Part shown: piece by piece, positions 39,501-51,600 of the stretch | How the letters are laid out: each line of letters opens with the position of its first letter | How positions within the stretch are numbered: position 1 is the first letter of the stretch | DNA from: Anticarsia gemmatalis | Lineage: Eukaryota; Arthropoda; Insecta; Lepidoptera; Erebidae | DNA: 64,000 nt | NCBI RefSeq assembly: GCF_050436995.1 | Contig: NC_134756.1 | Location: 5,704,001 to 5,768,000, forward strand | Direction of reading: 5' to 3' | Translations under genes and position numbers: made by a program | Notes under the pieces: model-generated | What the model saw: the letters and a program-made list of their open reading frames with translations, nothing else | Database searches by the model: none | What the model was told of the DNA's origin: nothing

Positions 39501-40669
39501 AAGCTTCTTCTTAGCCAGATTTTCTTTTAAACTTCGCTTAATCTTATGCTTTTACGATCACTTTATAAGAAAACAGTATTTTCTAAAGGGTTCAGGATTA
39601 AACTTAGTTCAGATGCAAGATTTTATAATAAAACATTTACGAGTATGCTCGTAGTTTCAAATATAGCAGGAAATTTTAACTAATTATGTTGTATTTAGTG
39701 GTACACATATTTTTTGTTCACAAAAATTTCATCAATCGAGATATCTCTTTACAAGCGGCTATAACACGAAGATTAGAAGCATCTTAAAGAAAATTTCAAG
39801 TATAGTATGAGACATTATGTTGGTAAGTTATTTTCGGAGGTTATCTTAAACGCGTATAAAATCCCTTTTGTTCGGCTGAAGTAGGAAATGGCCCGCCCAC
39901 GCATCGAAGTATTTTTCAGGGGGTATAAAAGTGAACCATATAAATACTTACGGTAGCTTTTCCTTCTTGGAATGAAAGCCTTAATGTGGAAAATTATCAA
40001 TCTGCCGATAAATTCTGATAGAATTGAGATGTTTTCTACTATGCAAAGGAATGAAATTGCATCAATTTTCGGCTTTTGATTAAGTACCAAGCTGCGATTT
40101 AAACATTTGAGTTGTACATATGTACGTATGTTATTTACCAGCACTAAATATTATAACAAAATTCAATTAAAACTTTAAATCATTATTTTTTGTATGATAC
40201 ATGAAACGAGTAACTCTATAAAGTTTTATACCACAGAATTGCCATCCCATAGTTTCCCATTAAAAGTCTGTGGAAACGCAAATGTAGGAAATCCTGTGTT
40301 TGATGAAGGAAAAGACTAATTCCCGAGATTGTATGTTTGTTACAGTCGTAATATAACTGTTAGTATAACGGATGAATTGATTGAAATACTGACGTTTGTT
40401 TTAAAGCTGGTTGTCCATTCGGATGGAAAACATTTCAATGATTTAGTCGTTAAATCTTCGTACACGAATCTTTTAGTACACGATGCAATTATCTATTTAT
40501 TAGTTTTGCGAAATGCTATTTCTTGTGACTATTTAGAACTGTGAAATTGGTTGTTATATTCTATTATTCAATAACTTGAGTAAAATAAAAGCTGGTTGTA
40601 TTACGATAAATGTTGATATTTGTGAAACGAGCTTACTAGCTCTTCTTTTTAGATCGCAAGTCAAAAGAT
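33543..40669. other. Long non-coding stretch
   Basis: About 7 kb of mainly AT-rich DNA without a supported gene or repeat. Patches of higher GC lie at 33750-33840 and 37230-37330. A 124-codon frame at 38629-39003 (starting at TTG, not ATG) is the longest in the window but shows no domain. A TATA-like GTATAAAAG occurs near 39925 with no gene after it. Confidence 0.4.
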
Positions 40670-40670
40670 A

Positions 40671-43581
40671 TGCCATCAAAAACATTCTGTAAAAACCTCA
40701 AGTCTCGCCGTAAAAAGTTGTGAGATCTATATAATACCAAGTCGATTAATCTATTTAGTCTCTACTTAAAGGACCTTCTGTTTTAAGTTATTACGTATGT
40801 TATTATCATGCCAATTAAAAAAAATACCTTTAAAACAAATAGACCGACCTGGCCATCGCATGATTTAATTATTAGTATGTATCACACTAATCAGCACGAC
40901 GAGAAGTTAATGCTCCTGAAATGTTAATGGCGAATTTGTGTTTTCTTGCGATGACCAAGTCGATCTATTTGTTTTAAAGGTATTTTTTTTAATTGGCATG
41001 ATAATAACATACGTAATAACTTAAGACAGAAGGTCCTTTAAGTAGAGACTAAATACATTAATCGACTTGGTATTATATAGATCTCACAACTTTTTACGGC
41101 GAGACTTGAGGTTTTTACAGAATGTTTTTGATGGCATCTCACTTCTTTTTGTAGAGCGAACATAAGTCCAATTTGTATGGAAAGACGTTTTTTTTTTCAT
41201 AATTCAACATATTTTCCTATGGGAATGTAGTTCAGTTTCATGGGCTAAACACCCTTACACACCCTATACCCCCTCCCGTTATGCCTCATATAGTAGGTAC
41301 CTATTTACACCTATTTATTTTATTTTCTACAGAAATAATAATTTAATTCATTAACTGCAAATGTAACCTTGTAATCTTATACATTTATATGGGATTACAA
41401 AGTTATTGTTGCAGTTGATGTATTTAGAAAACTGGACCGAAATTAGAAAATATTAAATTTTTCCCATGATTACGACACTAAACCCTATTTGTATTCTAAA
41501 TTTTAAGCTTCTAAGTCTGCTAGAAGTACCTTAGACTTTTGATGATCGGTGAGTCAGTGAGTCAGTGAATCAGTGAGTGACAAAATTCAAAATTTTAACA
41601 AGTTGTCATTCTTAAACCACTGGTTCAAATTGACTGAAATTTTAAATATACCGTGTTTATACAATGACTAATTAGTTGCTGAAAATCCAAGCTTCTTGTT
41701 TTATCCACAACGAAATTATAGGGGTGTCAAAAATAGCCCGAATTGCTTCGAGAAAAGGATGTTACGGCCGTGCCGCTTTTTTTTGCTCGACTTGCGGGGG
41801 CACTTCCGTGCCCCCTGATAATTCTACGAAAATCTAAATAAGTAGAAATAAGCGAAGTGGACTAGAAACATTGGGAAGACTGTCCGCACTACCACATGGG
41901 ATACATAGCATGGAAGAGAGAGAGAGAGAGACAGGTCAAAAGTCGTGACTCTACGTAAAACAATAACAATAAGAATCAATTTAAACCATTAAAATGACAT
42001 AAACGTCCCGAGATAATTCCCATGTCAATAAACACGACTAATTTAGAAGGTAACTCTGTTCATTTCGTAAATTTGATTTCTCGTAAGACGACAGAAATGA
42101 TGACGTTTCTGCTTTCATTTATCATCCGACGTTTATCCGAGACTGTTGGGGGAGCAAAATTGAAACTTTGCCGTTTTTAAGCCCATCCCCCGAGGTTCAC
42201 TGCTCACCCCTGTAATGCCTGTAGAGTGTGAAATCTTATTACACAGATTTTTTTATTACCATTGCCGTGTTAGCTCCGAAGCCTTAAAGTTGGTTTAAAG
42301 TTGGTTATTAGGTTAAGTTGTTCAGACGTGAAATTTGTGAAATGGAAACAACTTTTTCCGTTTCACTCCTGAGGGTAAGAACTACGAAACGTTACGGTAC
42401 TATGATCCCGCTAGATTTCCTCACGTTTATCTGGGGGCACGGAAGTGCCCCCGCAAGTCGAGCAAAAAAAAGCGGCACGGCCGTAACATCCTTTTCTCGA
42501 AGCAATTCGGGCTATTTTTGACACCCCTATAATTTCGTTGTGGATACAACAAGAAGCCTGGATTTTCAGCAACTAATCAGTCATTGTATAAACACGGTAT
42601 ATTTAAAATTTCAGTCAATTTGAACCAGTCTTTTAAGAATTACAACTTGTTGAAATTTTGAATTTTGTCACTCACTGATTCACTGACTCACTGACTCACT
42701 GACTCACCGATCATCAAAAGTCTAAGGTACTTCTAGCAGACTTAGAAGCTTAAAATTTAGAATACAGATAGGGTTTAATGTCTTAATCATGGGAAAAATT
42801 TAATATTTTCTAATTTCGGTCTAGTTTTCTAAATACACCAACTGCAACAATAACTTTGTAATCCCATATAAATGTATAAGATTACAAGGTTACATTTGCA
42901 GTTAATGAATTATTATTACTGTAGAAAATAAAATAAATAGGTGTAAATAGGTACCTACTATATGAGGCATAACGGTAGGGGGTAAAGGGTGGGTAAGGGT
43001 GTTTAGCCCATGAAACTTAACAACATTCCCATAGGAAAATATGTTGAATTATGAAAAAAAACGTCTTTCCATACAAATTGGACTTATGTTCGCTCTACAA
43101 AAAGAAGTGAGATGCCATCAAAAACATTCTGTAAAAACCTCAAGTCTCGCCGTAAAAAGTTGTGAGATCTATATAATACCAAGTCGATTAATCTATTTAG
43201 TCTCTACTTAAAGGACCTTCTGTCTTAAGTTATTACGTATGTTATTATCATGCCAATTTAAAAAAAAATACCTTTAAAACAAATAGATCGACTTGGTCAT
43301 CGCAAGAAAACACAAATTCGCCATTAACATTTCAGGAGCATTAACTTCTCGTCGTGCTGTGTAGTGTGATACATACTAATAATCAAATCATGCGATGGCC
43401 AGGTCGGTCTATTTGTTTAAGAGGTATTTTTTTTAAATTGGCATGATAATAACATACGTAATAACTTAAGACAGAAGGTCCTTTAAGTAGAGACTAAATA
43501 GATTAATCGACTTGGTATTATATAGATCTCACAACTTTTTACGGCGAGACTTGAGGTTTTTACAGAATGTTTTTGATGGCA
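40671..43581. repeat. 2.9-kb palindrome: two inverted copies of a 1.15-kb repeat unit
   Basis: The left arm 40671-41815 and right arm 42433-43581 are near-identical reverse complements around a 617-bp unrelated spacer. Each arm has an inner hairpin (GGGGGCACGGAAGTGCCCCC), then a body with repeated GTGAGTCA-type words, then an outer 466-469-bp segment that is itself palindromic. That outer segment has TGCCATCAAAAACATTCTG at both its ends (40671-41136 and 43113-43581). No host duplication is obvious at the outer ends. A third single unit lies at 58379-59543. The family is unassigned, and no coding region is seen. Confidence 0.9.
41816..42432. other. Spacer between the palindrome arms
   Basis: 617 bp of non-repeated sequence with a short (GA)n microsatellite near 41917-41932. 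A 67-codon frame at 42318-42521 runs into the right arm and looks like chance. It could be internal sequence of the element or host DNA trapped between two inverted insertions. Confidence 0.5.
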
Positions 43582-46500
43582 TTCATTTTGTCACACATTC
43601 TTCGTTGCAAAAGATTTGCAAGCTAATCGTTGTCTCGAAAAAGTAGGGTATCAGAATTTCAGTAAAAAGTCAATAGCATAAACGAAACCATTGTCTTTTT
43701 CGATTAATATTATCCCGCAATCATCGACGCTAATTATTTCAGCTACCCATTTAATAAACCTCTATGAAAACGGAAGAAACCGGTTTAAAATATGTATAGA
43801 CTCCAATGGTTGGGAGATTTACCGAACATTAATAAAGCTCATAAAATATGGAATGTAGGTGTATTGTTCCAGTCCTCGGCCGGAAGTATGCCTCGTGGCG
43901 TCGAGGGATTCAATGACGTCATATTAATATCCGTTATAGCGGCACCCGGTTTCCTGTTTCCGGTTTTGTTGCATTTCGCTGAACAGTGTAATTACCAACT
44001 AGACATTTACCGGCTTTCGAATATTTTTACGTGAATTTTATAATGTTTATGTAACTATTGCGTTTTTTTTTTCGGCATTTTTATTAACACGTAGGTGTCT
44101 AAGTAGGAAAGTAGAAAATGAAAGTTGGTCTACTTTCTAGAACAGTGTAAGTATTGTGCGTTAATAGTGTAGTGTTCAATGATGTTATCTTGTCTATTAT
44201 TATCGTACATTTGTTTCATATTACTATGTAAATTTCACGCCACGCGGAGTAAAATGCTGGTGCATCGTACGTAGATTGCATTTGTATGATAATTTGTTAA
44301 ACGAAGTTTCCGTCACCCGTGACGCAATTGGTTGCTCCAGTATAGTTCTAGATAAACTAGATGAGCTACCGTTTTGCTATCTCTGCGTTTCATCTTCCGT
44401 GTCTTGAAACGGTTCAAGACAATGGCATATCCACCCAACAGGGAATAAGTTCCGTGATAGATTTCGTTGTGTGATTTCAGTAGATGTTATCCATTTTCCA
44501 TTAGCTTTAAATGAAGCTCTTTTCATCACAATATTCGGCATTCTGATTAATTTAATAGTAAAAATAGTCATTGCAAAATGTTATTCAATAATGTTCTTCT
44601 AAAAATACACCGCTGTGGTCTTACTTAACAACAATTTTCCGCTAATTATTCTCAATCGTGAGAATGTTTTTTTCAATTTTAATATGCATGATTAACAATG
44701 TACGATTCAATACATCTTTATTATGCAACATGAATATGAATTTCGTATCACTTTCACACAACGCGTCATATTTCCATATATTAAGTTATATTTAGAACTC
44801 ATTATTCTAAGTAAAATTGGCATAAAAAGTGTTTTATGGGCTATTACTGTCAACTGCTGGTGCTCTCTCATTCTGACAGAGGTTCAACGTGCTAAGTGTG
44901 CATGGTACTTACATTTAACTTTATAAGAAGTACGTATCATGAATATTTACTGGAATCTGTCAATGTATGAAAATATTGAGTACTGACACCGGTAACTAGT
45001 TCTGAGCCAATAGTAATAAACTGTGAAAGTAGCTGACCCATATACATGCAACGAAAATCCCATGACGAAATAAAACTAACATTAAATTGATTGAATTTGC
45101 ACCGTGCCGACAGCAGTACACTGAAATACGATTTAATTTAAAATAGTAAACACTAGCTTGATTGGTTTATGCGCTTTGTAAACAAAATTGAAATGTTTTT
45201 TATTATAAATATGTAGGTAAATAAATGTTCAATTTGTGATACGAGTTGCGACATAATATTGGCGTGAACGCAGATTGCAGCAACTGTTGTTTAAAACAAC
45301 ATAAGGTTTTATTTGCATAACAAATCGGACAAATACTTTCGACTGTTATGTCTGCCGTGTGATATTGGTGTGACGAAAGCTTTATTATAAGACGATTAGA
45401 GGTATAAATACAGAACAAAACCTGTTGAAGATGATATTACTCCACTAGACAGATGTGAAGACGTTCGGTCACGTGCCCTTAAGTGTGTTGATCCGATATA
45501 TGTTCAGATAATGAGGTCACGAACCTTACAGTTAAGGGAGTTATTGGAGAATGTGAAATTATACACTATATGTTTGTGATGCTGAAATGGTTTATACAAT
45601 TTATTAGATGTTATAATATTTCTGAAGTGGAATGCATTAATGTGTGGTATGCAATTCAGAGTAATAATCAATGATTTTGGACTTAAAATACTTACATTTA
45701 TAATATAAAAGTAGAAAAATATATTACCATGCAACCAAGAAATTACTTAAGGAGTGAAATATTACGTTTACACACAAGACATGATATAATTTCTCAACGC
45801 ACCCTAAAGAGAAAAATGTGTAACATTTACACGGAACACAAATCTCGAACAGCTGAAATGTACGTCGGGATTCAGAGCCATGTGATTACGAAGTCATGAA
45901 TGCTGCGATGTGTACGTCTCGTTAATCTTGTAAAACGTTATCACTGCGCAACTTCCGCGCTGAGGTCAGTAGGCGTCAAAGCCCCTTTGGAAGGTTTCGC
46001 AACTTTGTAGCGTATTGACACGATTGGAAACTACTACTGCTACTGGTATTTGATTCGAGTGAAAGAAAAGTTTGTATAGGAATTGACTTTTGAAAGAAAG
46101 CTTGGTTTTTCTGTCGTGTTTAAATCATATAATTTATGTGTGTAAAATATTGCGATACAAGATAAAGGATGCAAAACGTAAAAAAGCTTTTCTTTTTTTT
46201 CAATTGCGTGTGTTCCATGAATTGCAAAAATAAGAAGACTATATCCAGTTTTATATTAATTTTATTTTTAAAATGAACAAAAATAACGTGGTCTAAATAA
46301 TCTTGTTAGTATTTCGCTACGAGAAAGGTAGAACCAGTTTGGATAAGTTCGTAAATAGTTCAGCTGCGGCGGTTGTCTGGTCTTGTCACTCAGCCTCTCA
46401 GCGGCAATTGTGACAACTTTGTGGGCGGAATGTAGAAAGTATGTCTAAATTTATGGACGAGCAACGCCCTTAACAACCCATTGTCTCTTTGCTATAGAAC

Positions 46501-49500
46501 AATAGAGGCACTTTAGTGCGTTACCTATGGTTATTTTAATTTCCCGCGGCGACTTTAAATTCTCCCGTTCTGGTTGGCTTCTTAAGTGGTCCCTTTTATA
46601 TACCGTGCCGTTAAGTTTATAGCGACGTGGACAATTTTGCCGTCAAACAGACGTAGGATTAGAGGAGAGTTGCACTACTTATTTATTCTTGTGTATAATT
46701 GAGGAAAAGATGACTTTTACTTGTATGACTTTTGATGTCTATTGTTATGATGTTTACCAAAAACTGTCTCAAAATTCTATTTCGGTACGTTGGTCAAGTC
46801 GTAGAAGTTAATATCCAAAGTTAACTTTAAAAAAAGTTGTTTCTTACCATTAAACCCATTTATCTACACAGTTTCTTAAAAAAATGCGTAACCCCGTAGA
46901 TGCTGTCGTTACACAAACTGGAGTTATTCACCAAACAATTGGAAGAACTATCGCAATTTCAGGTCAAATAAACGGCAGTAGTTGGCAATATAACAGAAAA
47001 TAATAGTACGATATAGGTTAGAGTGTCGAGCGGGTGTCACGGGCGGGTCTCAGCGAGGATTTACCTGTCGCCCTGCACAACGACTAAAGCTCCATGTCAC
47101 GAGTTGCCGCTACTGTCTAGGGTATTACAAGATAGACTGCACTGACGACGGCCCCCGTCCGTGCATTAAACACTACATTAAGGATCGTGCCGTATTCGGC
47201 GGAAAGTTTGGCGCTAACCGTAGCGGCGTAGGCGTGATTTTTATGGTGATGCAAAATGGGTTAATGCTTTCTATATGGCGTATTATGTAAACGTATAACT
47301 TTTACTTCTAGAGATTTCTAATAGCACACCTTCAAGTTAAGTTTTAAAGTGCCAATATTTATGTACTGAAGTGTAGGTAACATGATCATAACTTGAACGA
47401 ACGCGTTATATTTATTCTCAAGTAAAACTTAGTGTATATTCTTAGCAAATGTCTAATAAACAGTACGTAAACAGACTAAATCCAGATAACGCATTTTCTG
47501 TTCAAAATAATTTCCAAAGAAAATCAACAGTCCATGCCCTCTTACCCAGTACTTTGGCGAAGTCCCTTATTATAAAAAGTTATTCAGCCAGTTCGCTTAG
47601 TGAGTCCATGCCCTTATTCACCTCAAAATTATTATAGCTGTTTGTTAATATTATGACGTCATTATCAGGCAACGTGTGCAACTTCAAAGTTGTTGTTATG
47701 AATAGAAAGTAGGCGACTTTACCATAACCATTGTTGCATAACGTGCAACTGTTATAATTATATTATCATTCTAATGTGTCGCATAATTACGATTCCGTGT
47801 GTATTGGTCACGTTGTGTAATGGGCTATTTGTTTATAGTATGCATTGAAAGCTGTCTAAATGTTGTGTCATTTATGACGGACTATTAAAATGTTATAGTT
47901 AAGCAGTAACGTTTATTTACAAATTAGTGCTATGAGTACTGATATTAAAGAATAGCAAACTAATAAAGTCTTATTTTTTAACCGCACGGCAGTTGTCTTT
48001 CTGGTGGAATTTTATATCAAGCTCTTGAATGCATCAGACAGGCATACAGGCATAAGTTAGAAATAAATGCACGCCGTCACATAATTATCCTTCAGAACGC
48101 GTTCTAACATTGCTTTCTAAGAATACCACACGTAGTGAGCATGACAAATGTGAATGAGTTGCATAGGATTAGACACTTGACCGTACATCACATAACACTG
48201 CGTACATGACTGTGATACAAGCATACAGCCTTGACGAGCGTCGCGGGATAGGATTGCGTGCGTGGATTGACCTCAGTGGATTGCTAAATTGTAGGGAACA
48301 GGTTTGTGGTGCTATCCGACGTTCAATAAAACGTAAACAAACGGAACATACGCACAAAATGGCCGCCTAGAGGCCTCATAGCGTACGTTCTATTCTTTGA
48401 AAAAATGTATGGGATTAGTGGCCAGGCGGCTTTGAATGGCGAACCGGTGAACTATTGGAGCGAAACATATTTAAGTTAAAAGCGGCCGAAAAAATGTGTT
48501 CGAACGTGATTTTAGGCAGCTGTTCAACAAACTTTTAATAAGTGGATACCTAAATTGTTTTAATTCGTTCATGATCAGGTCAAGGCAAACGATTAATCGA
48601 AATGAAGACGAATACAATAAACAATAAATATGCAAGCTTTAGGATATTACAGTTAACATGATAGACAATAGAATATCGACTGCATTCCAAACAAATTAGG
48701 CATATCAGGCCACATTTCGTCGCCTAGTGAGGAATTTCATCACAGGTTATTGTTGTATACTGGGAATAGAAACAAAGCGGCTAATCCACCTGACATAGAA
48801 CTGTCGTAGTGTAGCAGCTTTCAGCTTTTATTTTTACAACCTGCGCTATACAGGTGCGCTTTATTTTTTCATTTCCGCAACACCGAGGAAATTGTTTCCC
48901 GTTTCGAATACAGTTCAGTTATTTTTTTAATTTTCAATCAGTGTAGTGCAGTATCTAATCCATTGTATTAATGGATTGATAGCAATTTGTCTCGAGGCAA
49001 GAATGCACTCCGGGCACGTATGTACACTAATTCATTGTATCCGACCAAACAGCGGTATTGTACCAGATGAAATCAGAGGTATACGATCCCCGAGATTTAT
49101 AGTGTTGCTGTGGTTTAGAGGTACTTTTAGAAGCTTGTTTATTTGTAGACCTCTTTATATTTGCTAGTTGGTTCATGGCCTTAATAAAAGATTTGATTAG
49201 TCATCTGATGGCAATTCTGTTCCGAGAGCTTTAGGTACCTATGAGTTTGAAGAGAGATTAGTACCAATTCGAATCGTTCCAAATTAAAGTCGTATAAAAA
49301 TAACGACAAATGATGCGTGATCTCACCCTCCTGTTGCACTTTTGTTGATGTTTATGTTATAGTAATGTTTTTATAATAGGCGTCAGATGGTCAACGTTGT
49401 GCGGAAGCGACGGATCACAGTCATTCTCATGGTTTAACTCCCCTTATTTCTGCACACGTCAGATAACTATATATATTTAGTCACATATAGGAAATGCTAA

Positions 49501-51224
49501 AGTCCAAATATGAGAATTACTTTTTCGAAAAACCCAACGACATTTATCCTGTTCAGGTGCCTAATTTACCCTATCAAGATCTTAAGTCATTACCGGCAAC
49601 ATTGGCTTCCATTTAATTGTTCCTGATAAATTTTAGGGAATTACAAGTTTCAATCTAAGTATGTACCTATTACAAATTAAACTTTTGGAGTATGTATCGA
49701 GAACATTATCATCAGCCTCAGTAAACCTGTCATCCTTCTATTTGACCACCACCCCAGCTTAAGTTGTAATGCACGTACACAGTGCTACAACGAACACTCA
49801 AAGTAGTCACATAGTCGGTGGCACCCAGGGATTGCGATGAGCATTGTCCGTACGCAGTAAACGTTACACTTAGAATGTTAATTGTGCCCCGCCGGATCGC
49901 ATTACACAAACGCCTTTGTTTATCAAGCTCGGCCTGTGAAATGGATCTGTTGCTCTGAACGTCTACCGTGTGTTGTATAACTTAGGTTTATATCGACAAT
50001 AACAGAGTTTTGTAGTGTTTAATGAATAGATGTTTCCGAAATCACCAGAATTTTAATGGAACTTATGAAATTTTTATGATGTGATAAACAGGGAAGTTTG
50101 CTTGAGATTATATTCTAGACTTAAGTTGTGTTTAAGCAACGTGTGTGATGAAATATTTTAGTAGGCGGCCATTAAAACAACACACACGTTTTGAGATATG
50201 CCGATAGCCAGTTTTAGTTAGAACGCCACTTTCAAGGATCCTTTAATCCATCTTATGTTAAAGCGCTAACTTGTTCAACTATCCAGTATGCTCATAGCGC
50301 TTTAGCTGTAAGCTACAATCAGCTTGAAATATAGACTGCTACATATCACAAACCTCTTGATACTTGTACCGTCTGTTACTCAGTTACGTCCATGTTTGTT
50401 CGGGATCCGGTAACTTATTACGAAGGTCGAACTGTCTCGTTTCATACTCAGCGCTTTTTACCCTTTTTAACCATTACCTTTTCACTCGTCGTTTACAAGG
50501 GACCGTATTAAGTTTATGTTTTCGCAGTCATCTTTGAAGTCCGCTAGCGACATTATTATTTTATTGTTTGCTCGTAAAAGTGGCTAAAAATATTCTTTAG
50601 TGTGGCTTCTAGCTGGGCCATTGTTCTCTATGTAGGTTATATAAGATTGAGGAACGGAATTAGGTTGGCAACTGAAGGTGAGTCAGACGGGCTCTTGTAC
50701 GTCACAGTCACACGAAGTTGAGCGAGAATAATAACAGTGGAAAAGCTGAATGTAGCAAGTATACATTACGTGGAATGTACGTGGAAGTAACGTATTGTAC
50801 GTAAATGTTCTTCATGCTCGTTGGTTCAATGTCACCGTTGCGCTTTGTGATATGATTATAATAAATATGTAGCTGCTTTCTTTGGCGAACATTCTTTAGA
50901 AGATTGTAAAATATTGAAAATCTTTTAGCAAGTGTGTATAAAAGTCTTCGATAATTTAAACAGTTTTTTCAAATATTTATTTATGACATGAAAAGTCCTC
51001 AAACACCGCCCGTGGAGTTAGGATCTCATTTTAAAATAACCTTGGTAGTTTTCCTACATATTATCATTAAGTTAAAACACGTGTTCACCATGTGTTTTGA
51101 ATAATTAATTACCCTTTGTTTTCATAATATTGCTAATTAAAGGTAAACCTTTACTTACTTACAATTTTGCGCTTTTTAAGTATAATATAGTGTTGATGGT
51201 TCCCACATGGATGATTTCTACATC
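43582..51224. other. Long non-coding stretch
   Basis: No recognised gene. GC-richer blocks lie at 46360-46640, 47020-47230 and 48190-48490, the last with AAAATGGCCGCC (48356-48367), a YY1/Pho-like word. Open frames here (for example 43792-44034 and 48946-49167) lack domains. Confidence 0.4.
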
Positions 51225-51600
51225 ATTCTTCTGATATATATCAGCTTAGCCATTCTTCCAAGCTATGTTGGAGTCGGCTTCCAGTCTCACCGGATGCAGC
51301 TGAATACCAGTGTTTTACATGGAGCGACTGCCTATCTGACCTCCGCAACCCAGTTACCTGGGATAACACGATATCCTTCGGTAAGACTGGTTGTCAGACT
51401 TTCAAGCTTCTGACTACTGTTAACGACTGTCAAAGATCTTCGAAAATGACAGCCGGGACCCACAATTTAACGTGCCTTCCGAAACACGGAGGAACTCGAT
51501 ATGTATAAGATGGTCACCCATCCACAAATCAACCTCGGCAAGCATGGCTTAACCTCAGAGATCGATCCGCGCGGCTGTTGTTAACTAAGCCACGAGCTCC
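51225..51600 (-). repeat. 5S-rRNA-like SINE (SINE3 type), minus strand
   Basis: Read on the minus strand from 51600, the head contains GGTTAAGCCATGCTTGCCGA and GATGGGTGACCAT, in the order and spacing of the 5S rRNA internal promoter (A box, intermediate element, C box: AATTAAGC..., GATGGGGGACC...). A long body follows with GGCACGTTAAATTGTGGGTC and CCGGCTGTC, ending near GGCTAAGCTGATATATA. The whole is recognisable to me as a repeat common in Lepidoptera. The 5S origin is inferred from motif order. Confidence 0.65.

Noticed and set aside
39918..39935. TATA box (GTATAAAAG)
   Set aside because: No initiator or gene is recognisable downstream; such words are common in AT-rich DNA.
41555..41580. 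Short tandem GTGAGTCA repeats as a possible CRISPR or satellite
   Set aside because: They are part of the palindrome repeat body and recur in all three copies; there is no spacer structure.
49709..49740. ATTATCATCAGCCTCAGTAA-like repeat word
   Set aside because: Resembles a common lepidopteran repeat start, but too short and without the rest of the element.
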